A DNA stretch of 64,000 nt, taken from positions 12,749 through 76,748 of the forward strand of contig CAZAEQ010000020.1 of the NCBI GenBank assembly GCA_964484185.1, read 5' to 3'. This stretch comes from F1-120-MAGs238 sp964484185. Its GTDB lineage: Bacteria > Planctomycetota > Phycisphaerae > Phycisphaerales > UBA1924. Shown in pieces: positions 1-9,050 of the stretch. Position numbers and translations under genes: made by a program. Numbering within the stretch: the first letter of the stretch is position 1; each line of letters opens with the position of its first letter. The notes under the pieces were generated by a model that made no database searches, had not been told where the DNA came from, and was given only the letters and a program-made list of their open reading frames with translations.

Positions 1-31
1 CTTCTTTCACTAAAACTCTTGCCGTTTAGAC

Positions 32-59
32 TTGACAGACCCCGCCCCCATCGGATAAC
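32..59 (+). promoter_or_regulatory. Sigma70-like promoter, probably giving a leaderless transcript
   Basis: A perfect -35 hexamer TTGACA (32-37) is followed after 16 bp by GATAAC (54-59), a 4/6 match to the -10 consensus. The expected transcription start, about 7 nt further on, falls at or within a base or two of the ATG at 68. No Shine-Dalgarno-like purine run precedes that ATG, which fits a leaderless or nearly leaderless mRNA. This is inference from spacing only. Confidence 0.45.
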
Positions 60-67
60 GTACGTCA

Positions 68-595
68 ATGCAAACCGAACCCAATCAACTCGCCGACGTT
101 TTCACCCTTCAAAACGCCTCTCTCATCCAGACCGCGCCTCTGGAAGTCACCGATCCGCGTTGGACCTCCTTCCTCGATTCCTACTCCATCTTCCAGCAGC
201 TCGAGCTCAACAAGCTCCTCAAACAAAAGATCGCTGAAGACCCTTCAGACAAGGCGGCCGCCGCATTGCTGCGTGCTCACAACCTCTTTGAGCGCACCCG
301 TTCCCGCATGGGACGGATCGAAGAGGCATCGAATCGCGCTGCCCAGCCAAACTCTCCCGAACGCGATGAAGCAGTGAGCTTCCTTCTCACGGAACTCGCC
401 GATGGCGATCGTCCCGCCAAAGAACTCCTCGACCTCGCGCAATCCATAGGAATCTCGCCGCGCACCCTCAAACGCGCAAAAGCAGAACTCAACATCATCT
501 CAGTCCAGCGCGCACTCCCCAACCAGTTCCGCGGCTGGGTCTGGACGCTCAACCCCAACTCAACAGACCCTGCCCCAACCCTGCAATCAAAATAA
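68..595 (+). CDS. Small winged-helix-like protein resembling the C-terminal module of phage/plasmid primase-helicases
   Basis: Protein of 175 residues with no signal peptide or membrane segment. The C-terminal part (about residues 95-165) reads FLLTELADGDRPAKELLDLA, then GISPRTLKRAKAEL and ends with a GWVWTL motif. This layout (leader helix, GIS-x-x-TL-x-RAK recognition helix, closing W-x-W-x-L strand) is familiar from the C-terminal domain of bifunctional primase/AAA-ATPase proteins of mobile elements, where it is thought to bind nucleic acid. Here it stands alone, preceded by a charged helical region (residues 40-90), so a DNA-binding regulator or a remnant is possible. No other mobile-element genes lie nearby. 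The first ATG at 68 has no clear ribosome-binding site. Family assignment is from motif memory, not a search. Confidence 0.55.
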   Translation: MQTEPNQLADVFTLQNASLIQTAPLEVTDPRWTSFLDSYSIFQQLELNKLLKQKIAEDPSDKAAAALLRAHNLFERTRSRMGRIEEASNRAAQPNSPERDEAVSFLLTELADGDRPAKELLDLAQSIGISPRTLKRAKAELNIISVQRALPNQFRGWVWTLNPNSTDPAPTLQSK

Positions 596-647
596 TCTCA
601 GGGGGCCACGATCGGTGGCCCTCTGAAAATATCGTGGCCCCCTGAGA
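596..647. terminator. Perfect 17-bp inverted repeat, probable bidirectional terminator
   Basis: Arms at 596-612 and 631-647 (GGGGGCCACGAT core) are exact reverse complements separated by 18 nt. A partial third copy of the arm (615-623) inside the loop can pair with 601-609 to form an alternative shorter hairpin. The element starts directly after the stop of the plus-strand gene and lies just before the end of the minus-strand gene, as expected for a shared terminator, although U-tracts are weak. Confidence 0.6.
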
Positions 648-652
648 ATCTT

Positions 653-1105
653 TCAGGTCATGACAATCGGAACGGTATTGCACTCCGGGCACGGCGCAGC
701 CGAACCAATTCCAACGCGGCTGTATCCACACTTCGGACACATTCCCAATCGAGTTCGACGCAACCAAGGCCGCCAGACAAAAATCGCAACCGCCGCGGCG
801 ACAATCGTGGGAATCCACAGCGGAAAAGATAAGCGTGTAAGAGATTGACTTGCATTGAAAAGGAACATCTCTGACGAAAAACGGTCTGGTCGAAACACTT
901 TCAGACCTGGCTTGAATAAAGATGCAGAGAACCCTTCGTGTTTCTCGAAAGCAACTTCGCCTTGTGCTATGACCACCCAGTTCCCATCGCGGACAACCAG
1001 AAGCGCTGTACAGCGATAACTGCCGATCCACGCGGCAAGAAACAACGCTGATGCAATCGTCGCAATCAACGCGACGCAAAGCCGAATTCTCGATGTGCGA
1101 TTCAC
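653..1105 (-). CDS. Membrane protein with C-terminal zinc ribbon
   Basis: Protein of 150 residues starting at a GTG. It has an N-terminal hydrophobic segment (about residues 8-27), a roughly 60-residue presumably extracytoplasmic part, a second transmembrane segment (about 95-112), and a C-terminal zinc ribbon with CPKCGY and, 11 residues later, CPECN. The four cysteines are spaced for one zinc ion. Proteins of this two-TM plus ribbon design recur in Phycisphaerae genomes; two others occur in this window (10842-11159 and 56725-58173). The function is unknown. The gene converges on the small winged-helix gene and diverges from the propeller-protein gene. Confidence 0.65.
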   Translation of the reverse strand: MNRTSRIRLCVALIATIASALFLAAWIGSYRCTALLVVRDGNWVVIAQGEVAFEKHEGFSASLFKPGLKVFRPDRFSSEMFLFNASQSLTRLSFPLWIPTIVAAAVAIFVWRPWLRRTRLGMCPKCGYSRVGIGSAAPCPECNTVPIVMT

Positions 1106-1261
1106 GGATAGAGCGTAGGTGTACTTTTCAGAACGTCAGTGAGCAAAGATCCGGAGCGTCACCGTGTTACACAGAAGTGACTACATCACCCATCAACTAC
1201 CTGCAACAATCGAGGGCTCACGTACGCTTCGCGGACATTCGAATTTCCAGTCGGGAGAATT

Positions 1262-3868
1262 ATGCGATTCCAATCAACCTTCATAGCTGCCCTTTCGCTT
1301 ATCGTCGCGATCTGTGCCTTCGCTGTTCAAAAGGCCACGGCAAACGAGCGGGTGAACGTGGCCAGTCACGCAGAGCTTGCGGGCAGCGCGGTTGTACACG
1401 AACCCGCCCCCGATTTGCTCAAAGGTTGGACAGCAGAGAATTTCGCCTTGCCGCCCGGCTTCGCGCCGGATCTGCCGACGGGTCATGAGGCGTTGCGATT
1501 CGCGCCCGGATGGCGAGACCCCAAATCCGTCGATTTCTGGACCTACGCATTCATAATGTGGATCAACGAGCCCGCGCCAGACAAAGTGCGAATCAAGGAA
1601 CTGCTGGAAAAATACTACGATGGGCTTCTCGCTTCGTTCGCAACTGCCAAACAGAAAGATATCAGCGGCACTCCTGCACACGTTGAAGTAGTGCGAAGTG
1701 GGACGAATTTCTTCGAAGTGAAGTTGCGCGTCGTCGACGCTTTCGCGACCTTTGAACCGATCGAACTGCGCGTCGTGATCGATTGCTACTCCCGAACCGA
1801 TGACAGTTCAGTCTTACACATCCACTTGAGTCCGCAACCCAAAGAGCATGCAATCTGGCGATCACTGGAAGTCGCGATTGCAGATATCGTGTCGAAGGAA
1901 GGTGCATTGCAAAAGAAGGAAGATGAAAAAGTCATTGATCCAATGGCCGGCTTCGCACGCCTGGTCGGCGGCGAGTGGAAAACTACAGCGCAGAGCGGCA
2001 CAAGCATGTTCGACACCTGGCATTGGGGACCAAATGGGCGCTCTGTCCGTGTCATGACAGATGGCGAAAGCGCCGGCGGCGACCCATGGCGCGAATTGCG
2101 CGTCATGTACTGGCACCCCGGCCGCAAACAGGTACGTGTGCTCGGTCTCAGCCCATACGCCGCCGGAGTGAGTGAAGGCACGATCAAGTTCAATGGTGAC
2201 TCTGCCGAAGCATTGTCCGACATGTATCAGAGCGGCAATCCCCCAGTGCACCGCAAATTGAGCTCGCGCTGGAAGTTTGATGGCCCCGACAAGTACAACG
2301 ATGCGTTACTTGAAGAAAACGGAGCCGCTGGCTATGCGCCCCTGGCCGCCTGGGACCGTGTCCGCATCGCCCCGAGCGCAACAAAGCAGCCACGGATTGC
2401 AGAAAAAGCTCCGAGTCTCCCTGGACAACTGAAGGTCTTCGAACCATTAGTGGACAAAACGTGGGATTCGCGTGGGAGAGCCAAAGGGAACTGGGAAACC
2501 GATCAGCCGTTCCACATCGAAACAACATTCGAGTGGGTACCCCTTGCCAACGCGGTCTACGCCCGCACGTTCATGTTGCGAGGAAACGGCATCCCGATTC
2601 ACTTGGTCGATGCATACATCTATCACCACACCGGAACTGGCAAGCTGCGATGCCTCGCGCTGGCGTGTCCCGAGGCTGGCCGCGGCCGCGTATACGAAGG
2701 CGACGTCACAATGCTCGAAGACGGCGCGATTCAATTCGAATTGACGGGATATGAGGGCGCGCGCGCTGTCCCGTATGTGATGCGGCTCGACTTCGAAAAA
2801 GATGGGAAGCTGCATCAACGCGTCTGGTCACCTGATACCGCCCAGCGGCCCATGCTCGACATCCACCACACTGCTGCAGCAATGAGCAAGAACATCATGG
2901 TCGTTTTTCAGGACAGCAAGAACAACTACTGGTTTGGAAGTTGGTTACAAGGCGTGTATCGCTATGACGGAAAAGCAATCACCCATCTCACAACCAATGA
3001 TGGCCTGGCTGACGATCGAGTGAATGGAATCCAGGAAGACAAAGCAGGAAACATCTACTTCGCCACATCCAGCGGCATCAGTAAGTTCGATGGACAAACT
3101 TTCACAACGTTGATCCCTGTGGCGAGTGATCCGCCTGACAAAGAATGGAAGCTGAACCCTGGTGATTTGTGGTTCCAAGGCAGTCATGGCGCCGGCGCGG
3201 TTTCTCGCTACGACGGCAAAGTACTACACGGCCTGGACTTCCCTGCGACCAAACTCGGTGATGCCCATTACGCAGAGTTTCCGCGTTCTAAATATCCACG
3301 CATGAAGTTCAGTCCGTACGATATTTACAGCATCTATAAGGACAGCAAAGGCAATGTCTGGTTCGGCGCAGGAACTGGTGTAGGGGCGATGGGCGCATGT
3401 CGCTTTGATGGAAACTCCTTTACCTGGATCTCGTCGGACGAAATGGAATTCGGCGACATCGCGTACTGTGTTCGATCCATCGCCGAAGATAAAGATGGAA
3501 AGTTCTGGTTCAGCAATACCAAGCATCGTTACCAGGTGTTTCCAAACGATGCGCCCCAGCCCGCGCAAGTTCAGGGAAAGGCGGTCACCTACAAAAAAGA
3601 AAATGGAGTCTCCCATGCTGAAGATGATTTCCCATTCTTCATGTCAAGCATCAAAGACACAAATGGCGACCTGTGGATGGCATCGTTTGGCGCAGGGGTC
3701 TGGCGATTCGATGGCGAAAAGATAACCCAATATCCTGTCCTGGATAATGGCGAGCAGGTGACGCTCTACTCAATCTCTCAGGACAAACAAGGTGTCTTGT
3801 GGCTCGGATCCCATGAAGCCGGGGCCTACCGGTTTAACGGCAAGTCATTTGAAAAATTTGTGCCCTAG
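1262..3868 (+). CDS. Exported protein with two-component-regulator-type propeller repeats
   Basis: Protein of 868 residues. An ATG preceded by GGGAGA and a signal peptide of about 28 residues (hydrophobic core SLIVAICAFAV) set the start. The N-terminal half (about residues 40-530) has no family I recognise, although it contains two similar modules, each with a VGGEWK/DKTWDSRGR-type opening and a W-x-P motif. The last third (about 540-868) is a series of blades with the Reg_prop signature: D-x-x-GN-x-WFG, then YDGK/FDGK and T-x-x-GL (for example DSKNNYWFGSWLQGVYRYDG). This repeat normally forms the sensor propeller of hybrid two-component proteins, but no kinase or regulator domain follows. 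The protein is therefore probably a free periplasmic or extracellular propeller. The final residues KSFEKFVP close the last blade. Confidence 0.7.
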   Translation: MRFQSTFIAALSLIVAICAFAVQKATANERVNVASHAELAGSAVVHEPAPDLLKGWTAENFALPPGFAPDLPTGHEALRFAPGWRDPKSVDFWTYAFIMWINEPAPDKVRIKELLEKYYDGLLASFATAKQKDISGTPAHVEVVRSGTNFFEVKLRVVDAFATFEPIELRVVIDCYSRTDDSSVLHIHLSPQPKEHAIWRSLEVAIADIVSKEGALQKKEDEKVIDPMAGFARLVGGEWKTTAQSGTSMFDTWHWGPNGRSVRVMTDGESAGGDPWRELRVMYWHPGRKQVRVLGLSPYAAGVSEGTIKFNGDSAEALSDMYQSGNPPVHRKLSSRWKFDGPDKYNDALLEENGAAGYAPLAAWDRVRIAPSATKQPRIAEKAPSLPGQLKVFEPLVDKTWDSRGRAKGNWETDQPFHIETTFEWVPLANAVYARTFMLRGNGIPIHLVDAYIYHHTGTGKLRCLALACPEAGRGRVYEGDVTMLEDGAIQFELTGYEGARAVPYVMRLDFEKDGKLHQRVWSPDTAQRPMLDIHHTAAAMSKNIMVVFQDSKNNYWFGSWLQGVYRYDGKAITHLTTNDGLADDRVNGIQEDKAGNIYFATSSGISKFDGQTFTTLIPVASDPPDKEWKLNPGDLWFQGSHGAGAVSRYDGKVLHGLDFPATKLGDAHYAEFPRSKYPRMKFSPYDIYSIYKDSKGNVWFGAGTGVGAMGACRFDGNSFTWISSDEMEFGDIAYCVRSIAEDKDGKFWFSNTKHRYQVFPNDAPQPAQVQGKAVTYKKENGVSHAEDDFPFFMSSIKDTNGDLWMASFGAGVWRFDGEKITQYPVLDNGEQVTLYSISQDKQGVLWLGSHEAGAYRFNGKSFEKFVP

Positions 3869-4081
3869 CGGTTCAGACCGGGCCTGATTAAGCGAAAAGG
3901 CCGTTCCGCGTATCGGTTCTGAAGAATCTGCAACCAGCGTGTCCCTTTTTTCAACGTCGCATCGCATGTCCCTTTGAACGCACCTTTCCAGCGAATCCCT
4001 CGTCTGGAGGTGCGCTCATGGAAATCGCACATCGCGTTCGCATCTTCCCGCCCCTGGCGGCATTACTGAAGGAGTTTTGAC

Positions 4082-7078
4082 ATGCTGAGCAATCTAAGGA
4101 ATCGTCGTTTGGCACGCCGCGGAATATGCGGAATTGTGGTTGCAGCTGGTTGTGCAATGGCAGCGCCGGTCGCTCAAGCACAGGTGATGTTGTGGAACAA
4201 CGCCGCGGGCGGGTCGGCCGGAACTGCGGCAAACTGGAATCCGGTACAAGTTCCCGGCGCAGCTAACATCCTGAACTTCAACCTCGCGGGAAACTTTGCC
4301 GTGTCATTCCCGGCAACAGTTCCGACATCAGCGCAGCACAACTACAACACCGGCACAATTTCATTGTCCACGCTTGCGCCACACACCGCAACGACTCAGC
4401 TTGTCGTCGGGCTCAACGCCGCTTCAACTCCCAATGTCACGCTCACAGCCGGATCGCTGAGTTCAAGCATCATCGTCGTCGCATCGAACGCGACTTCAAC
4501 TTCAACGCTGAACATCAACGGACCCACAGCAGATGTGTTCTCGACAGGAGCAAATGGAGTGCGCGTTGGCAGTGGCGGCAACGGAACCCTGAACATCACT
4601 TCCGGCGGCAGCCTTCGCTCGCAAGGCGCATTCACCCTTGCGCTTCAGGCTGGTTCGCAAGGTGCGGCAACCGTTTCCGGACTTTCCGGAGCTGTCCGTT
4701 CTGAACTTGTGACACTCGATGCCGCGAACGGAGACATGTTCATCGCGCAGAATGGCGCAGGCACTTTGCAGGTGTTGCTAGGCGGACTGGTCGATATCGC
4801 TGATGATTCCTTCATCGCACCGACCGCAGGATTCACAGGCAGTGTCACGGTCGGTAGCACTGTTGCGACCGACAGCACGTTTGACACGGTCGGCGATCTC
4901 CATATAGGCAGCAATCTCACCGCGGCCGCCGCCGGAACTGGTACACTGACAATCAACGATGGCGGATTCGCCACCGTTGATGGAACGACTCAGATTGGTG
5001 ACTCTGCGGGCGGCACCGGCACTCTTGTAATGCGCGATGGGGGCAACCTCCTCACTCGTTCACTTTCGATTGATCCTGTACATGGCGTGCTGTCGCATCT
5101 TGGCGGGGCCATTTCTGTTGTGGGGGGCACCTTCACCGCGCCAAACAATCAGCTCACGATGAACGGCATCGCAGGAGACAATCCGATCCTGAGTATCGTC
5201 TCGGGCGCACAGTGCACGTTGTCTGCGCCAGCAGGGACGCGGGCCCTGACCGTCGCAACAACAGAGCGAGCAACAGTGAGTACTGGCACGGTGGGTTCAG
5301 TGTTTCACGTAGCCTCGGGCGACATCGTGGTCGGCGAGTTCATCGGTGGAAGTGGCCTCATTCAAACCCAAAATAGTGGCATGTTCTCATTCGCGAATTC
5401 CGGACTGCTCACCGTTGGAAAGGGCGGTCTGGGAAGAATCGTCTTTGGCGCCAGCGGCCGTCTCTCCGGCGGATCTGTGGAAGCGGCGACTCTGGCCTCT
5501 GGCACGTCCATCATCAACGTCAGCCAGTCTAACGCGACCTTTGACATTGCAGGTACCCTTGCCCTTGGCGGAACGATGGCGGCAGCCGGCGGCACGGCGG
5601 CGATGACGATCGGCACTGCTTCTCCAAACAGCGGCACAGTGACTGTGACGGCGGGCGATATTCCTGGAGGGATCGGCACCAAGATCTGGAATGGCGGCTC
5701 GCTCACAATCAACGCCGGGGGAAGGCTCAATTCCGATCGCGTCGTGTTCAATTCCGGCACTTTCACGCTCGCAGGCGGCACAATTGATGCGTCCAATCTT
5801 GTCATCGCCAGCGCAGGGCCCAATTTGCTGACAGGCACCATCGTGAGGCTGATGCAACCCGCAGGTGCCGGGGTCGCGACACTCTCAGGCCCGCTTTCTG
5901 TTGGCTTTCTTGTCAACAACGGCGTTATCAATGTTGGGGATCACACGCTTTCAATCGGGAGCGATGGCACGCCAATGTTAGGAAACTGCGATGTTGGCGC
6001 GCTTGGACATGTAGTCTGCTCACAAACTCTCTCGCTTGCTTCCGGCAGCGTGCTCTCCGGCAGCGGCGCCATTGACGCCCGCTTGGACAACGCCGGCACG
6101 ATTACTTCTACCGGCACAGGTCTCACATTGAACGGACTGGTCACAGGACTTGGTGAAGGGATCGGTGGAACGGCTATTCACTTTGGAACCAGCGGCGGGT
6201 TTACCGGTACCGGCGCATTCTCGTCTTCAACACCGGTCAGTGCGCAAGCGGGGTCACAGATTACGGCTACCGGTAACTTGAACCTCGGCTCCAATTCGAG
6301 CTCCGCCGGTTTTGCATCAGCAGGACGGATCTTTGTATCAGGCAGTTCTGCTGTCCTTTTGAGAGACAGCGACGGCGCACAGGTTCACGACGTTCACTTT
6401 GTCAGTGGAAATGTCACTACTCCACCTCAAGTCATTTGCTCCGCTGGCCTCTCGGTCACTGGAGTTGTGAGCGGTACCGGCACTATCGGCGGCGACTCTA
6501 ACTCGCCAATGCAGGCTGCCGGTGCAACACTCACTCCAGGTTCCAGCTTGCAGGCGGGATCCATCTTCCTGAACGCAGATACAGTCCTCGGGCCGACAAG
6601 CACGACCGAAATTGACATTTTCGATGCGGCCTCCCATGACGAGATTCGTTCTCTGAGCCACCTCGAACTCAATCCTCTTCGAACCGTTCCAGGTGATATC
6701 ACACTTGACGGCACGCTTGTCCTGCGGGTGTCGCCAACTCACACGCCTGTCAGCGGCGAATCTCACCACATCGTGGTGACCAACCAGGGAATGCTCGGAC
6801 CAGATGGCCGCATCTTTGGTAATTTCACCACACTCGATGTGCCGCGTCACTGGCTGATCAGGGTTGTCCCAAATCAGAGTGACGGTCAGGAGAACGGTGT
6901 GTTCGCGGTCTATTGCACCGCCGATTTCAACGAGGATGGAACTGTGGACTTTTTCGACTACCTCGACTTCGTGGACGCATTCAGCAGCGGCGATGGAACC
7001 GCCGACTTCAATGCTGACACCACCATCGATTTCTTTGACTACCTGGATTTTGTAGATGCGTTCAGTATTGGCTGTTAA
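4082..7078 (+). CDS. Large exported beta-repeat protein with GC-type dockerin-like C-terminus
   Basis: Protein of 998 residues. AAGGAG lies 9 nt before the ATG. A basic N-terminus and hydrophobic core ending in APVAQAQ form the signal peptide (about 34 residues). The body is Gly/Thr/Ser/Asn-rich with many short beta-strand repeats of the type GTLTI-x-x-GG and G-x-GTLVMRDGG, typical of autotransporter-like or pectin-lyase-type beta-solenoids. The C-terminus carries two dockerin-like calcium loops, DFNEDGTVDFFD and DFNADTTIDFFD, each followed by YLDFVDAFS, and ends in IGC. The second loop lacks the usual Gly at position 6. This tail matches the GC-type dockerin domain of Phycisphaerae surface proteins and is presumed to mediate surface attachment. 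The same tail occurs on the HAF-repeat protein at 7788-9005. Confidence 0.75.
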   Translation: MLSNLRNRRLARRGICGIVVAAGCAMAAPVAQAQVMLWNNAAGGSAGTAANWNPVQVPGAANILNFNLAGNFAVSFPATVPTSAQHNYNTGTISLSTLAPHTATTQLVVGLNAASTPNVTLTAGSLSSSIIVVASNATSTSTLNINGPTADVFSTGANGVRVGSGGNGTLNITSGGSLRSQGAFTLALQAGSQGAATVSGLSGAVRSELVTLDAANGDMFIAQNGAGTLQVLLGGLVDIADDSFIAPTAGFTGSVTVGSTVATDSTFDTVGDLHIGSNLTAAAAGTGTLTINDGGFATVDGTTQIGDSAGGTGTLVMRDGGNLLTRSLSIDPVHGVLSHLGGAISVVGGTFTAPNNQLTMNGIAGDNPILSIVSGAQCTLSAPAGTRALTVATTERATVSTGTVGSVFHVASGDIVVGEFIGGSGLIQTQNSGMFSFANSGLLTVGKGGLGRIVFGASGRLSGGSVEAATLASGTSIINVSQSNATFDIAGTLALGGTMAAAGGTAAMTIGTASPNSGTVTVTAGDIPGGIGTKIWNGGSLTINAGGRLNSDRVVFNSGTFTLAGGTIDASNLVIASAGPNLLTGTIVRLMQPAGAGVATLSGPLSVGFLVNNGVINVGDHTLSIGSDGTPMLGNCDVGALGHVVCSQTLSLASGSVLSGSGAIDARLDNAGTITSTGTGLTLNGLVTGLGEGIGGTAIHFGTSGGFTGTGAFSSSTPVSAQAGSQITATGNLNLGSNSSSAGFASAGRIFVSGSSAVLLRDSDGAQVHDVHFVSGNVTTPPQVICSAGLSVTGVVSGTGTIGGDSNSPMQAAGATLTPGSSLQAGSIFLNADTVLGPTSTTEIDIFDAASHDEIRSLSHLELNPLRTVPGDITLDGTLVLRVSPTHTPVSGESHHIVVTNQGMLGPDGRIFGNFTTLDVPRHWLIRVVPNQSDGQENGVFAVYCTADFNEDGTVDFFDYLDFVDAFSSGDGTADFNADTTIDFFDYLDFVDAFSIGC

Positions 7079-7157
7079 GTAGACGTTCAACATAGTTCCT
7101 GCTGAGCTATTCAGACTGGAAAGGTCGAACTGGATCGGGAGCGTGTTACATTGGAAC

Positions 7158-7640
7158 ATGTCAATGACAGCGCGAGAGCGATTGCTCGCATTGCTTTGTG
7201 TCTGTACGACCTGCGCTGCCTCGTGGCTGGCGATGATGCTTGTTCATGAATTTGGACATGTACTCAACGCGTGGTGCAGTGGCGGGCACGTGACTCACGT
7301 GCTGCCTTATTCGTGGCGATTTCGCGAACTGATCTGAGCGAAAATCCACACCCGTTGTTTGTGGCTTGGTGTGGGGTGGGGCGCAGCTTTGCCGCTGGCG
7401 CTGTGGGGTGTTGCCAGGAAGTGGTGGCATCGCTGTGCTTTCCTGTTTCAGTCTTCGCCGGATTTTGGCTGATCGCCAATGTCGCGTATGTGGGAGTCGC
7501 TGATTGCCAACGCTGCAAAATGCCTGCTACGCGCCGGCCACCGGTCTTTCAGGCTTGCATCGCGCTGGCTAACACGGGGCCCGGAGTCGAAGGAAATCGA
7601 AGAACTCCCCTATGGCATTGGGTATCAAGTTCGCGTTATC
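7158..7640 (+). pseudogene. Decayed M50-type membrane metalloprotease gene with several frameshifts
   Basis: No single frame is open across this stretch, but pieces in different frames join into one recognisable protein. Frame A (from 7158 or 7164) gives a hydrophobic start and the zinc-protease motif HEFGHVLNAW (HExxH). A second frame continues with ISRTDLSENPHPLFVAW (about 7305-7372), a third with ALPLALWGVARKWWHR (about 7390-7438), then the second frame again with FAGFWLIANVAYVG (about 7450-7496). Traces such as CLLRAG and PLWHWV follow. The order of pieces fits small membrane-bound M50-like peptidases seen in planctomycetes. At least three frameshifts are needed, so the gene is almost certainly dead unless the assembly has local indel errors. 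Confidence 0.65.
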
Positions 7641-7787
7641 AGAACAAGGAAGCTCTGCCGGCTGTTTTCAAGTAAATTTCCCTGTTCTGTGATGGTCAAA
7701 CGCCGAATATCTATTGGAAGCAGACAACTCGACCCTGGCCTGAGTGCGGGCGTCAACTTGTCCGGCGATGAGCGTGAGGAGCAACCG

Positions 7788-9005
7788 ATGGCATGTAACC
7801 AGCGACTTTGTAAGAGATGGACTTTGACGGCAGCGATCATCATCGCAGCGCACGCGGCCGCAACGCCGACGATCACCAATTTGGGCGTACTCCCTGGACC
7901 GGGCGGGTCGTGGTCGCGGGGGCAATCCGTGAGCGATGACGGCCTGGCAGTGGCGGGCATCAATGTTGGCCAAGTCGATACTCGCGCGATTCGCTGGACT
8001 CGAGATGGCGGCGTGCAGGACATCGGCGGGGCGTGGTCGTACGGATTCGGTATCAGCGGGGACGGTTCGGTGGTTGCGGGAATTGTCGACACAATGGACG
8101 GCGCTCGGGCGTTTCGCTGGACTAGCAGTTCGGCGCTACAGAATCTTGGTGTTCTTCCTGGAGGGAATTCATCGCAGGGCATGGCCGTAAGTGGTGATGG
8201 GTCGGTCGTGGTGGGATATAGCGATTCGAGCGACGGCCTTCGCGCCTTTCGCTGGACCGGCGCCGGAATGGTGGACCTGGGGATTCGACCCGGCGGAACG
8301 GTTTCGCAGGCGTTTGCCATCAGTCGCGATGGCTCGGCGGTGACGGGCGGGGCCGATGATGCATCAGGATACGCGCGGGCGTTTCGCTGGACTGGTTCCG
8401 GCGGAATGACAAGTCTCGGCGTGATACCGGGCGAAATGTATTCCATCGGGCGCGCGGTGAGCGACTACGGCTGGGTGGTTGCGGGCATGAGCGGAAGCGG
8501 CGGTTTGTACCACGCGTTCCGCTGGACCAGCGTACATGGAATGCGGGATCTGGGAGTGCTTGCCGGGGGTACGTACACGGAAGCCATGGGGATCAGCGGC
8601 GACGGTTCTGTGGTGGTGGGGACGGGGGACTCACCGCGAGGTTCGAGCGCTTTTCTCTGGACGAGTGAGCTGGGAATGGTGGACCTCAATACGTTCCTGC
8701 CGTCGCAGGGGATTGATCTGACGGGGTGGACGCTGGGCGCTGCGTATGGCGTGTCTGCCGATGGCTCGGCGATTACCGGCGATGGGTACTTCCAGGGCGA
8801 GGGACGGGCGTGGGTGGTGCGCGGGCTGTTCACTCCCGGTTGTCCCGCTGACTTCAATGGCGATGGCGTCGTTGATCTGTTTGACTATCTGGATTTTGTA
8901 GCAGTGTTTGCTGATAATGCGCCGTCCGCCGATTTCAATGAAGATGGCATTGTCGACTTCTCTGACTACCTGGATTTTGTGCAGATGTTCAGCATCGGAT
9001 GCTGA
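7788..9005 (+). CDS. HAF-repeat exported protein with GC-type dockerin-like C-terminus
   Basis: Protein of 405 residues. The ATG at 7788 follows GAGGAG by 6 nt and starts a signal peptide (hydrophobic core LTAAIIIAAHAAA), so the longer in-frame extension upstream, which overlaps the decayed protease, is not used. The body has about seven repeats of roughly 45-50 residues in which AFRWT is followed by LGVLPGG and then AISGDGSVVVG. This is the extracellular HAF repeat, expected to form a beta-propeller or solenoid. The tail begins CPADFNGDGVVDLFDYLDFV and has a second DFNEDGIVDFSD loop ending SIGC, a two-loop GC-type dockerin like that of the gene at 4082-7078. The pair is separated only by the decayed protease remnant. 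The substrate or role is not evident. Confidence 0.8.
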   Translation: MACNQRLCKRWTLTAAIIIAAHAAATPTITNLGVLPGPGGSWSRGQSVSDDGLAVAGINVGQVDTRAIRWTRDGGVQDIGGAWSYGFGISGDGSVVAGIVDTMDGARAFRWTSSSALQNLGVLPGGNSSQGMAVSGDGSVVVGYSDSSDGLRAFRWTGAGMVDLGIRPGGTVSQAFAISRDGSAVTGGADDASGYARAFRWTGSGGMTSLGVIPGEMYSIGRAVSDYGWVVAGMSGSGGLYHAFRWTSVHGMRDLGVLAGGTYTEAMGISGDGSVVVGTGDSPRGSSAFLWTSELGMVDLNTFLPSQGIDLTGWTLGAAYGVSADGSAITGDGYFQGEGRAWVVRGLFTPGCPADFNGDGVVDLFDYLDFVAVFADNAPSADFNEDGIVDFSDYLDFVQMFSIGC

Positions 9006-9027
9006 GACAGGTTTTTGGAGAGATCGG

Positions 9028-9046
9028 AGTCCCATGCATTGGGACT
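9028..9046. terminator. 7-bp perfect hairpin between convergent genes
   Basis: AGTCCCA (9028-9034) and TGGGACT (9040-9046) pair around a 5-nt loop. The hairpin lies 23 nt after the HAF-protein stop and 5 nt before the end of the convergent methyltransferase gene. There is only a short T-rich tail (GATTTC), so termination strength is doubtful. Confidence 0.4.
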
Positions 9047-9050
9047 GATT

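Noticed and set aside
1262..3868. Hybrid two-component sensor kinase
   Set aside because: Only the propeller repeats are present; no histidine kinase, receiver or DNA-binding domain follows.
7479..7787. 103-codon N-terminal extension of the HAF-repeat protein
   Set aside because: It is part of the decayed M50 protease in a shifted frame; the signal peptide and ribosome-binding site support the ATG at 7788.
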